From an uncultured Lachnospiraceae bacterium (GTDB lineage: Bacteria > Bacillota > Clostridia > Lachnospirales > Lachnospiraceae), in assembly GCA_947588855.1 (NCBI GenBank), contig CANQBN010000004.1, forward strand, positions 1-38,146: DNA of 38,146 nt, in the 5' to 3' direction. Shown here piece by piece: positions 26,916 to 35,634 of this stretch. Within the stretch, counting starts at the first letter, position 1; the number at the start of each line of letters is the position of its first letter. The notes beneath the pieces are model-generated. The model was given only the letters and a program-made list of their open reading frames with translations, searched no databases and had not been told where the DNA came from. The translations under genes were made by a program, and so were the position numbers.

Positions 26916-27966
26916 CTTCAATAAGCGCTATAATGGTATCGATTGCGTTATTCAGATGGCTTTGCTCCATCTGATGGATCGATGCGGCCCGGTTGACGTA
27001 AGTGTCAGAGATGGTCCGGTAAAGAGTCTCATCATTTAATTCCTCCTCTTCCAATACCGTACTGAATCCCTGCCTGGCAAAAGATCTGGCATTAAGGATT
27101 TGATCTCCTCGGCTGGCAGCCGCGGATAACGGAACCAGTACATTGGGTTTTCGTAATGCCAGTATTTCGCAGATGGAGTTAGCGCCTGCCCTGGATACGA
27201 TCAGGTCGGCGGCGGCGAACAGATGCCTGAGAGGCGCATCGACGTATTCATATTGGACGTAACCGTTTACTCCGATAAGGGATTCGTCTAAATGCCCTTT
27301 GCCGCAAATATGAATGACCTGATAATCTTCAAGCAGTTTGGGAAGGAGGCTTCTTACCGCCTGATTGAGAACGACGGATCCAAGACTGCCGCCGATTATC
27401 AGGATAACAGGTTTATCGGCAGACAGATGAGCATAATTCAGGCCGGACAGCCTGTCGCCCCGAAGCAGTTCCTGACGGATGGGGGAACCTGTGAGGATAG
27501 CTTTGTCCTGCGGCAGATAATGAAGAGTTTCAGGAAAGTTGCAGCAGACTTTCCTCGCTGATGGAATGCACAGTTTGTTGGCCAGGCCGGGAGTCATATC
27601 AGACTCATGGATAATGGAGGGGACATGATAATGCCTGGCGGCAAGAACTACCGGAACAGCCACGAATCCTCCTTTAGAAAATATTACGTCAGGCCTGTAT
27701 TTTTTTATCAATTTTAAGGCTTCCGTATAACCTTTTATTACACGGAAAGGGTCGGAGAAATTTTTCAGGTCAAAATATCTTCGAAGTTTTCCGGATGATA
27801 TGCCATCATACGGAATTCCGGCGTCTTCAATCAGTTTTTTTTCTATGCCCTGGTAGGAACCAATGTAGCGGATTTCATATCCGCGTTCCTGCAGTGAAGG
27901 AATCAGGGCCAGATTTGGTGTTACATGGCCGGCGGTGCCTCCGCCGGTTAGTATGATTTTTTTCAT
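26899..27966 (-). CDS. murG: UDP-N-acetylglucosamine--undecaprenyl-PP-MurNAc-pentapeptide GlcNAc transferase
   Basis: IILTGGGTAGHVTPNLALIPSL; SKGGFVAVPVVLAA; SRAGANSICEILALRKPNVLVP. Confidence 0.93.
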   Translation of the reverse strand: MKKIILTGGGTAGHVTPNLALIPSLQERGYEIRYIGSYQGIEKKLIEDAGIPYDGISSGKLRRYFDLKNFSDPFRVIKGYTEALKLIKKYRPDVIFSKGGFVAVPVVLAARHYHVPSIIHESDMTPGLANKLCIPSARKVCCNFPETLHYLPQDKAILTGSPIRQELLRGDRLSGLNYAHLSADKPVILIIGGSLGSVVLNQAVRSLLPKLLEDYQVIHICGKGHLDESLIGVNGYVQYEYVDAPLRHLFAAADLIVSRAGANSICEILALRKPNVLVPLSAAASRGDQILNARSFARQGFSTVLEEEELNDETLYRTISDTYVNRAASIHQMEQSHLNNAIDTIIALIEECAAE

Positions 27967-28164
27967 GTTTGCCTCCGGTATCGGTTAAATGGATGACGTG
28001 TGACGTTTTCTGTTTATTATACTAAGCAATCGTTTTGAAAAGTCAACCTTGAAACCAATGAAATTGTAATTATGAGGTAAAGCAGTGACAAAAAAAGACG
28101 GATCTTCTCTGAAAGATAACCTTTCAGATTCAAATATAGCTGCGGCCTTTGGGTATGGCGATGA

Positions 28165-28929
28165 TCAGCTGGCTGACGAGTATGACCGGGTAGCATCTGA
28201 GGTATCTATTTCAGACAGTGCGTCTTTATCTGCTACGACAATCACATCAGAGTGAAGCTGCAGAATGGAAGCGGGAACCTGAGGCACCACCGGTCCCAGA
28301 AGGGCTTTCCTCAGAATCCCGGCCTTTTCCGAACCGTTGACCAGAAGAAGAATCTTTTTGGCTTTCATAATGGTACCGATGCCCATGGTGTAGGCCTGCT
28401 TCGGCACGTTGTCAGCGCTTGCGAAGAAGCGTTTATTGGCTTCGATGGTGCTTTCTGTCAGATTTACACAATGGGTTGCTGTCGGGAAGTGGTCGTCCGG
28501 CTCGTTGAATCCGATATGACCATTATGCCCCAAGCCGAGAAGTTGGAGATCGATTCCGCCAAGGAAAGCGATTTTTTTCTCATAATCGGTACATTCTGCG
28601 TCCGCGTTGGGATTCGTCCCATCAGGAATGAAGGTATTTTCCAAAGGAATATTTACGTAGTTAAACAGATGATTTCTCATAAAATAATAATAACTGTTGA
28701 TATCGTCTCTGAGAATTCCGCGATACTCATCCAGATTGACGGTTTTTACTTGGGAGAAATCCACTTCGTTGCCGGCATGACGTCTGCTCAGCTGTTGGTA
28801 GGCGCCCACGGGAGTAGAACCCGTAGCCAGTCCAAGTACACAATCAGGCTTCATGAGAATCTGTGCCGCTATAATATCTGCGGCTTTTCGGCTCATTTCG
28901 TCATAGTCAGATGTCTGGTATATTCTCAT
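28165..28929 (-). CDS. nagB: Glucosamine-6-phosphate deaminase
   Basis: LGLATGSTPVGAYQQL, VNLDEYRG, LGLGHNGHIGFNEP. Confidence 0.95.
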   Translation of the reverse strand: MRIYQTSDYDEMSRKAADIIAAQILMKPDCVLGLATGSTPVGAYQQLSRRHAGNEVDFSQVKTVNLDEYRGILRDDINSYYYFMRNHLFNYVNIPLENTFIPDGTNPNADAECTDYEKKIAFLGGIDLQLLGLGHNGHIGFNEPDDHFPTATHCVNLTESTIEANKRFFASADNVPKQAYTMGIGTIMKAKKILLLVNGSEKAGILRKALLGPVVPQVPASILQLHSDVIVVADKDALSEIDTSDATRSYSSAS

Positions 28930-29038
28930 ATTTGCTCCTTATTCTGTTGAGTAACGATAGTTGCATTATTAACATATCATTTTTATGTCATACTTTCAAG
29001 GTTAAAGCGCATAGAATAGTAACCAGAGAGGTGACAAA

Positions 29039-30187
29039 ATGGCTAATTATCGGCGTTTAATATCATACATATACGCGTACGAGGGAGAGGTCAAAGGAAA
29101 GAATATCGGGTTTGCCAAGTTGGAAGCCCGTAACGGACAGTGCAAGATCCAGGTGAGCGTTCGAAAAGTTTATATAGGCAGCCAGGACATCGGCGTTTAT
29201 CTCTTGACCGGCGGAAGTGAGATTTTTCTGGGAAGAATGTTTGTGCGCGGCGGAAACGGAGAATTTCGCGCTACGGTTTCTTACGGAAATGTGGCCGGTT
29301 CGGGCCAGACGATTGATCAGTGTTATGGATTGGCGATTCATGGAACGGAAGATTCATGGCACAGTTATATGACGATCTGGGAAGACGCGGTTGCTCATGC
29401 GGCGGAGGTAGATTTGAGTGAGGCCACTTCCGAGAAGGCGCAGGAAAGGGAAATGAGCCAGATTCCCGGGCCGGAGATTTCGGAACGGAAGATTGAAGAG
29501 GTAATTTCAGGACACAGACCTTCTGCAGCTGAAATTATCGAGGATGAGATGGAATCTCAATGGCATGGGATGCCGCCGCTTCAAAGCGGAGATACGGTGG
29601 AGCAGGAGCCGCTGAAATCAGATCAGCCGCAGTTCAAACTAGAAGAGAACGATCAGCCTCAGCCTGCAGAGAGTAATCAGCCGCAAACAGAGCGGGAAGA
29701 GATTGGTCAGCTGCAGCCTCAGCCTGCAGAGAGTGATCAGCCGCAGCCCCAGCCTGCAGAGAGTAATCAGCCGCAGACTCCGCCGCAAGAACCGGAGGAG
29801 CAGGAAACGGTCAGTGAAGCAGAAAAATTATGGAGGCATTTTCAGCGTCATTATCCGAAGATTCAGGCGTTTGATTATAAGGGACTTTGCGAGATTTTAC
29901 TTATTAAACCGCAGGATATCGGCCTTCTTCCGAGAGAAGTATGGAACTATGGGAACAACAGCTTTCTCCTTCATGGATATTATAATTATCGATACCTGAT
30001 CCTGTCCCGTCTTGTTGCGGAAACAGGAGAAGCGCGTTTCCTCCTGGGAGTACCCGGACATTATTACAGCAACGAAAAATATATGGCAGCTATGTTCGGC
30101 TTTCCTAATTTTGTCTTGTCAAAAATGCAGCCGGCCAACGACGGCCGATTTGGATACTGGTATACAGATATCCGCCTGGACTCTTAG
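29039..30187 (+). CDS. DUF6128-like protein with Q/P-rich repeat linker
   Basis: 382 aa; conserved-looking N- and C-terminal domains joined by a QPQPAESNQPQ linker; family name from memory. Confidence 0.6.
   Translation: MANYRRLISYIYAYEGEVKGKNIGFAKLEARNGQCKIQVSVRKVYIGSQDIGVYLLTGGSEIFLGRMFVRGGNGEFRATVSYGNVAGSGQTIDQCYGLAIHGTEDSWHSYMTIWEDAVAHAAEVDLSEATSEKAQEREMSQIPGPEISERKIEEVISGHRPSAAEIIEDEMESQWHGMPPLQSGDTVEQEPLKSDQPQFKLEENDQPQPAESNQPQTEREEIGQLQPQPAESDQPQPQPAESNQPQTPPQEPEEQETVSEAEKLWRHFQRHYPKIQAFDYKGLCEILLIKPQDIGLLPREVWNYGNNSFLLHGYYNYRYLILSRLVAETGEARFLLGVPGHYYSNEKYMAAMFGFPNFVLSKMQPANDGRFGYWYTDIRLDS
29621..29790 (+). repeat. Imperfect tandem coding repeat (QPQPAESxQPQ)
   Basis: repeated cagcctcagcctgcagagagtratcagccgca units. 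Confidence 0.85.
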
Positions 30188-30203
30188 ATTCCAGGCGGAT
30201 TTT
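30171..30203 (+). terminator. Intrinsic terminator with the TAG stop in the loop
   Basis: TCCGCCTGGA / TCCAGGCGGA 10 bp stem then TTTTT; stop codon 30185-30187 in the loop. Confidence 0.88.
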
Positions 30204-30901
30204 TAATAGTCTACTCCGCGGATTTCCGCATGGGAGATGGTTTTATTTACAATCTTTAAAAACTGCTCCAGTTCAGCGCGCTTAAAAGAGGAAAAACCGC
30301 TTTTGAATACATTACCGGAATCGACAAAGCCCTGGAGAAAATACTGCCGGCAGCCGCCGATCCACTGAGCGATATCGGTGAAATCTTCCTCCGAGTGAAG
30401 GCCTTTTACTACAGTGGTTCGGAATTCATAAGGAATTGTTCCTGACATGAGATAGTTGATACTTTCTGTTATTCTCTCAACAGAAATGTCGGGCTTTCCG
30501 CTTACCAGCGGATAATTTTCTCTCCCGGCTTTTATATCCATGGCAACGTAGTCTGCCAGTTTTTTTTCGCACAAATGCCGGAGAACATCCGGCTGATATC
30601 CGTTGGTGTCCAGTTTGACTGCATATCCCATGGCTTTGATCTGTGCCATCAGTTCTTCCAGCGCTTGCGATTGAAGGGTAGGTTCACCGCCGGTGATGCA
30701 GACGCCTTCCAGAACACTACGCCTTTTTTTTAAAAAAGCAAGAAGCTCATCAGATGTCATCAGTTCTTCTGCCTGACCGGTCAGCAGATCCGTATTGTGG
30801 CAGAATGGGCAGCGGAAATTACAGCCGCCCAGGAATACGGTTGCCGCCACTTTTCCCGGGAAATCCAGAAGAGTTGTTTTCTGAAGACCGCAAATTTTCA
30901 T
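30203..30901 (-). CDS. Anaerobic ribonucleotide reductase activating protein-like radical SAM enzyme
   Basis: LLDFPGKVAATVFLGGCNFRCPFCHN CxxxCxxC radical SAM motif; GVCITGGEPTLQ. Confidence 0.9.
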   Translation of the reverse strand: MKICGLQKTTLLDFPGKVAATVFLGGCNFRCPFCHNTDLLTGQAEELMTSDELLAFLKKRRSVLEGVCITGGEPTLQSQALEELMAQIKAMGYAVKLDTNGYQPDVLRHLCEKKLADYVAMDIKAGRENYPLVSGKPDISVERITESINYLMSGTIPYEFRTTVVKGLHSEEDFTDIAQWIGGCRQYFLQGFVDSGNVFKSGFSSFKRAELEQFLKIVNKTISHAEIRGVDY

Positions 30902-30915
30902 GAGTGCTCCTTCCT

Positions 30916-32100
30916 CTATCGGGCAGTGCCGTTCATAATATTGTTATACAGCTGCCACAGCATATCCTTAGAGAATCCCTGATTAACATAATTGTGGACG
31001 GCAGCCAGTTCGTCAGGATATTGATCCAGGCGGTAGGTGGTATAGTATGGACATACGGCATGGGTGACCAGGGGAACCAGATCGTATTTGACAAACTCGA
31101 TGGAGGTCTGACCGTCAGTTTGTGTTTTCTTTACCGTGATATCAGCCATTCCTCCTAAAGTTCTGGGGATTTTTCCCTGGGCCGATACAAAATTCCCCAG
31201 ACTGTAATATACCAGGCCGGTTCTGCCGTTGGGGGTAGTGACCATGCCGTACGGCTCCAGTACGTGGGGATGAGAACAGAGTACAATGTCCGCACCAAGA
31301 TCAATAAAGCGGTTGACCTGCTGTCTGGCATAGGCAGTAGGTGTATATACATATTCCTCTCCCACATGAAGAACGGCCACCAGCAGGTCGCAATTGGCTC
31401 TGGCTTCCTGAAGAGTTGTTTCGATACCGCCGTCTGTCAGCAGATTGACGCTGAACTCCATTCCTCTGGGGCGTCTTATGCCGTTCAGTCCATATGTGTA
31501 ATTGACGAATCCTACCGTGATATCTTTTTTAGTAAGGTAACGGATGGGGCTGTCTTCCGGCGTGTCATGAATGCCCAGGTATAAAATCTCAGGATAATTT
31601 GTTTTCCAGAAATTAACCGTGCTCAGCACGGAATGAATACCACGGTCCATGGTATGGTTGGTGGCATGCGCTATTACATCAAAACCAGATGATACGATGG
31701 AGTGGCCGATGGCCTCCGGCGTGCCAAAATTGGGATAATCGCTGATATCGCCGGGATTGTCTACCAGTATAGTTTCCTGATTAATGATGGCAATGTCTGC
31801 CATTTGTATTTCGTCTTTCATGTGTTCAAAAACAGAATCAAAATTATAGGTTCCGTCGGCCTGAAGGCAATACTGATAAATCACTCCGTGAATCAGATCA
31901 TCGCCTACCATGCGAATAGTGAGTTCAGACGGATCGCCGGTATCTTCCTCTTCCGGGGCATCAGTATTGATGCAGCCGGGTCCTCCTGAACACCCTGTAT
32001 CCGCCAGGGAAGACAGGATTTCCGATCGCGGACAGCCGCCTAGGGACAGGAACAGGACTAAAAACGCAAAAAGAATATTTTTTGTAACGAATGTTTTCAT
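30916..32100 (-). CDS. CapA-family lipoprotein (poly-gamma-glutamate synthesis-like)
   Basis: LSLGGC lipobox; MVGDDLIHG; AIINQETIL; HATNHTMDRG; CSHPHVLEPYG. Confidence 0.88.
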   Translation of the reverse strand: MKTFVTKNILFAFLVLFLSLGGCPRSEILSSLADTGCSGGPGCINTDAPEEEDTGDPSELTIRMVGDDLIHGVIYQYCLQADGTYNFDSVFEHMKDEIQMADIAIINQETILVDNPGDISDYPNFGTPEAIGHSIVSSGFDVIAHATNHTMDRGIHSVLSTVNFWKTNYPEILYLGIHDTPEDSPIRYLTKKDITVGFVNYTYGLNGIRRPRGMEFSVNLLTDGGIETTLQEARANCDLLVAVLHVGEEYVYTPTAYARQQVNRFIDLGADIVLCSHPHVLEPYGMVTTPNGRTGLVYYSLGNFVSAQGKIPRTLGGMADITVKKTQTDGQTSIEFVKYDLVPLVTHAVCPYYTTYRLDQYPDELAAVHNYVNQGFSKDMLWQLYNNIMNGTAR

Positions 32101-32207
32101 GGATACTCCTGAAACCTGGCGGCAGCTTGATTTTCAGCGTTGGACCGGAAAGGCCTTTTCTGCCTGCCGCCGGAATAAGTATAGCACATGTTTATTCCTT
32201 TTTCCAG

Positions 32208-32236
32208 TTGAGGAAAATAAAATACGGTGTTATAAT
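32208..32236 (+). promoter_or_regulatory. Probable promoter of trkA
   Basis: TTGAGG - 17 nt - TATAAT upstream of ATG 32271. Confidence 0.65.
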
Positions 32237-32270
32237 GAGTACACTATTAATATAAATTTCGAGGGGTGCT

Positions 32271-33635
32271 ATGAGAATCATTATTATTGGTTGTGGCAAA
32301 GTGGGGCGGGCGCTTGCAAGACAGCTGAGCGCGGAGAATCACGATATTGTTATTGTGGATACGCAGACCAGAAAGCTGCAGGAATTCAATGAGGATGTGG
32401 ACGCCATCTGCCTGACAGGAAATGGTGCCAGTATTGGCGTCCTTCAGGAAGCCGGTATCGAAACGACAGATGTTCTGATTGCGGTTACAGGTTCCGATGA
32501 ACTGAATCTGCTGTGCTGTCTGGTTGCCCGAAGAGTCAGTCAGTGCCACACCATTGCCCGAGTGCGGAATCCCGTATATCAGAAGGATATCAGTTTTATC
32601 AAAGAACGCATGGGGATCTCCATGATCATCAATCCGGAGTACAATACTGCTATAGAGATTGCCAGACTGCTCCGTTTCCCGTCAGCTCTTCAGATCGATA
32701 ATTTTGCCGGCGGCGGCGTACGGATCATCAAGTTTAAAGTGCTGCCGGAGTTTAAGATGGATGGAGTAAGGATCATGGATCTGCCCAAACGGTTTCCGTC
32801 CAAAGTGCTGATCTGCGCGGTAGAGCGGGATGATATGATTGCGATTCCTTCCGGCAGATTTGAACTTCAGATTAACGATCTGGTGTCCATCGTCGGTTCT
32901 CCTGAAGATTGCGCGACTTTTTTCCATCAGTTGGGACTTTCCACCCGGCCTGTGAAGAACGCTCTGATTGTAGGCGGCGGTACAGTGGGATATTATTTAG
33001 CGGACAAGCTCCTGGAATACAAGATGAACGTGCGTATCATAGAGAAGGACCAGAATCGCTGTGAAGCCTTGTGTGAACTTCTTCCGGGAGCATCGATTAT
33101 TCATGGAGAGGGTTCCGACAAAAAGGTGCTTCTCCAGTCGGGCATTGCGGCTGCGGAAGCGATCATCTCTCTCACCAGTGTGGATGAGGAGAATATTTTC
33201 CTGTCTCAGTACCTGAAGGACCGGACCAACGCCAAGCTGGTGACGAAGGTAACCCGTATTGCGTTTGACAGCATTATCCAGAAGCTGGATATCGGCAGCG
33301 TGGTCTATCCCAAGTATCTTACGGCAGACAGTATTCTCCAGTATGTGCGCGCCCTGCAGAATGCTGTAGGCAACAGTGTACAGACCTTGTGCCATATCCT
33401 GAATAACCGGGCGGAAGCGCTGGAGTTCTCCGTAAAGGGCAGCAGCAGGGTGGTAGGTATTCCGCTGTATCAGCTTCAGCTTAAAAAGAATCTTCTGGTC
33501 TGCAGCATCAATCGGGGCGGAAGTATTATCATTCCTAAAGGCCAGGATATGATTCAGGAAGGAGATACGGTAGTCATTGTTACTACGCAGAAAGCGCTTC
33601 AGGATATTGACGATATTCTTGCGAGGCAGGGGTAA
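32271..33635 (+). CDS. trkA: Trk potassium transporter peripheral subunit
   Basis: MRIIIIGCGKVGRALARQLS and ALIVGGGTVGYYLADKL: two RCK/TrkA-N domains. Confidence 0.93.
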   Translation: MRIIIIGCGKVGRALARQLSAENHDIVIVDTQTRKLQEFNEDVDAICLTGNGASIGVLQEAGIETTDVLIAVTGSDELNLLCCLVARRVSQCHTIARVRNPVYQKDISFIKERMGISMIINPEYNTAIEIARLLRFPSALQIDNFAGGGVRIIKFKVLPEFKMDGVRIMDLPKRFPSKVLICAVERDDMIAIPSGRFELQINDLVSIVGSPEDCATFFHQLGLSTRPVKNALIVGGGTVGYYLADKLLEYKMNVRIIEKDQNRCEALCELLPGASIIHGEGSDKKVLLQSGIAAAEAIISLTSVDEENIFLSQYLKDRTNAKLVTKVTRIAFDSIIQKLDIGSVVYPKYLTADSILQYVRALQNAVGNSVQTLCHILNNRAEALEFSVKGSSRVVGIPLYQLQLKKNLLVCSINRGGSIIIPKGQDMIQEGDTVVIVTTQKALQDIDDILARQG

Positions 33636-33638
33636 GGT

Positions 33639-35078
33639 ATGAACTATTCAATTATCATATATATTATTGGAATGACATTGATTCTGGAGGGAGCGCTGAT
33701 GGTTCCGTCCGCGGTCGTGTCTGTCATATACCGGGAAGAAGCCGTTGTAGCTCTTTTGATTTCCGCACTGGCCTGTGTGGCTATTGGTTGGTTTTTACAC
33801 AGAAAGAAACCGACGAACACCGTTTTTTATACGCGAGAAGGTTTTGTGACGGTAGCCCTGTGCTGGATTGTTATAAGCGTTATGGGGGCGCTGCCATTTA
33901 TGCTGAGCGGAGTGATTACGGATCCAATTAAGGCTCTGTTTGAGACGGTATCCGGGTTTACGACTACGGGAGCCAGCATTTTGCCGGAGGTAGAAAGTCT
34001 CCCCAAAGGGATTCTGTTCTGGAGAAGCTTTACCCACTGGATTGGCGGCATGGGAGTATTGGTATTTCTTCTGACGCTGCTTCCCATGACAGGTGGTTCT
34101 CACATGAGTCTGATGAAAGCGGAGAGCCCGGGGCCGTCCGTCAGCCGCCTGGTGCCTAAGGTTCAGACTACGGCCAAGATTTTGTATGAGATTTATATTG
34201 TTCTGACAGTCGCTGAAATTATTCTTCTGCTCATAGGCGGTATGCCCCTTTTCGATGTGCTGACCCTTTCTTTCGGCACGGCAGGCACTGGGGGATTTGG
34301 AGTCAAGAATGATAGTATTGCAGGGTATTCTATTTATCATCAGGTAGTAATTACAATCTTTATGATCATGTTTGGTATTAATTTCAATGCCTACTTCTTT
34401 ATTCTCATGAAAAAGGCTCGAGAAGCTTTCCGAATGGAGGAAGTACGGTCCTATTTGCTGATCATAGCGGCAACGATTCTTCTGATTACGGCGAATGTCA
34501 CGAAGATTTACGGAAACGTGCTGACAGCATTTCAGCAGGTGGCTTTCCAGGTGGCTTCTATCATAACGACCACCGGATATTCTACCACGGACTTTGATAT
34601 GTGGCCTCAGCTGTCCAGAACCCTGCTGGTTATGCTGATGTTCGTGGGAGCATGTTCCGGCAGTACCGGCGGCGGCATCAAGGTGTCCCGATTTGTGATG
34701 TTGATCAAGACTGTTGGTAAGGAGATTGAGACCTATCTGCGCCCGGACAGTGTGCGGAAGGTGAAGATGGACGGCAAATTAGTTGAGCATGAAGTGGTTC
34801 GATCCACCAATGTGTTTATGGTTATCTATATCTTGATCTTTTCCTTCTCCATCGTGGCTCTGGCCTTTAACAATCTGGATCTGGTTACTAACTTTACGGC
34901 GGTGGCGGCCACGCTGAATAATATCGGTCCCGGATTGTCGTTGGTTGGTCCTATGAGCAATTTCGGCGTGTTTAATCATGTGTCGCTCTTGGTGCTGACC
35001 TTTGATATGCTGGCCGGAAGGTTGGAACTGATTCCGTTATTGATTTTGTTCTCCAGGAGTACGTGGAAGAAGTTTTGA
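33639..35078 (+). CDS. trkH: Trk potassium uptake membrane subunit
   Basis: SGFTTTGASIL, FGTAGTGGFGVK, IITTTGYSTTDF, GACSGSTGGGIKVSR. Confidence 0.93.
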   Translation: MNYSIIIYIIGMTLILEGALMVPSAVVSVIYREEAVVALLISALACVAIGWFLHRKKPTNTVFYTREGFVTVALCWIVISVMGALPFMLSGVITDPIKALFETVSGFTTTGASILPEVESLPKGILFWRSFTHWIGGMGVLVFLLTLLPMTGGSHMSLMKAESPGPSVSRLVPKVQTTAKILYEIYIVLTVAEIILLLIGGMPLFDVLTLSFGTAGTGGFGVKNDSIAGYSIYHQVVITIFMIMFGINFNAYFFILMKKAREAFRMEEVRSYLLIIAATILLITANVTKIYGNVLTAFQQVAFQVASIITTTGYSTTDFDMWPQLSRTLLVMLMFVGACSGSTGGGIKVSRFVMLIKTVGKEIETYLRPDSVRKVKMDGKLVEHEVVRSTNVFMVIYILIFSFSIVALAFNNLDLVTNFTAVAATLNNIGPGLSLVGPMSNFGVFNHVSLLVLTFDMLAGRLELIPLLILFSRSTWKKF

Positions 35079-35131
35079 CCGATTTTATCGGGTCAGGTAT
35101 CCACGAACATAAAAGTAAGAACAGTGAAAGC

Positions 35132-35159
35132 AAAAAGCTGCCTATGTTAGCAGCTTTTT
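35132..35159. terminator. Bidirectional terminator between trkH and tadA
   Basis: AAAAAGCTGC / GCAGCTTTTT; tadA stop (35142-35144) in the loop. Confidence 0.9.
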
Positions 35160-35624
35160 CTGTGCATTCCTGTTTTCACGCAGTTCCTTAAAAAAATCTG
35201 TCAGCATCCGGGAACACTCCTCTCCCAGAACGCCGGTTTCCGCCTCGGCCTGGTGGTTAAATCCGGGCTCGTGAAGCATGTCAAGGACAGAACCGGCGCA
35301 TCCGGCCTTAGGGTTCATGGCTCCGATGACAACTTTTGGAATCCGGGCCTGGACGATGGCTCCGGCACACATGGGGCAGGGCTCCAGGGTCACATACATG
35401 GTGCAGCCCTCCAGCCTCCAGTCACCCATCTTCCGGCAGGCCTTGCGGATGGCGATAATCTCCGCATGAGCCAGGACGGTTCGGTCGGTCATCCGTCGGT
35501 TGTAACCCCGTCCAATAATCTTTCCTTCGTATTCAATGACGCAGCCGATAGGGACTTCCCCCAGGGCAAGAGCCTTGCGGGCTTCCCGAACGGCTGCTTT
35601 CATGTATTTTTCCTGTTGGATCAT
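35142..35624 (-). CDS. tadA: tRNA-specific adenosine deaminase
   Basis: VLAHAEIIAIRKA, TLEPCPMCAGAI zinc deaminase motifs. Confidence 0.93.
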   Translation of the reverse strand: MIQQEKYMKAAVREARKALALGEVPIGCVIEYEGKIIGRGYNRRMTDRTVLAHAEIIAIRKACRKMGDWRLEGCTMYVTLEPCPMCAGAIVQARIPKVVIGAMNPKAGCAGSVLDMLHEPGFNHQAEAETGVLGEECSRMLTDFFKELRENRNAQKKLLT

Positions 35625-35634
35625 AGGATCACCT

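Noticed and set aside
29621-29790. CRISPR-like repeat array
   Set aside because: Repeats are in-frame coding, lack unique spacers and there are no cas genes in the window
29703-29999. 98 aa ORF with SLQRVISR repeats
   Set aside because: Alternate-frame reading of the Q/P repeat in the 382 aa gene
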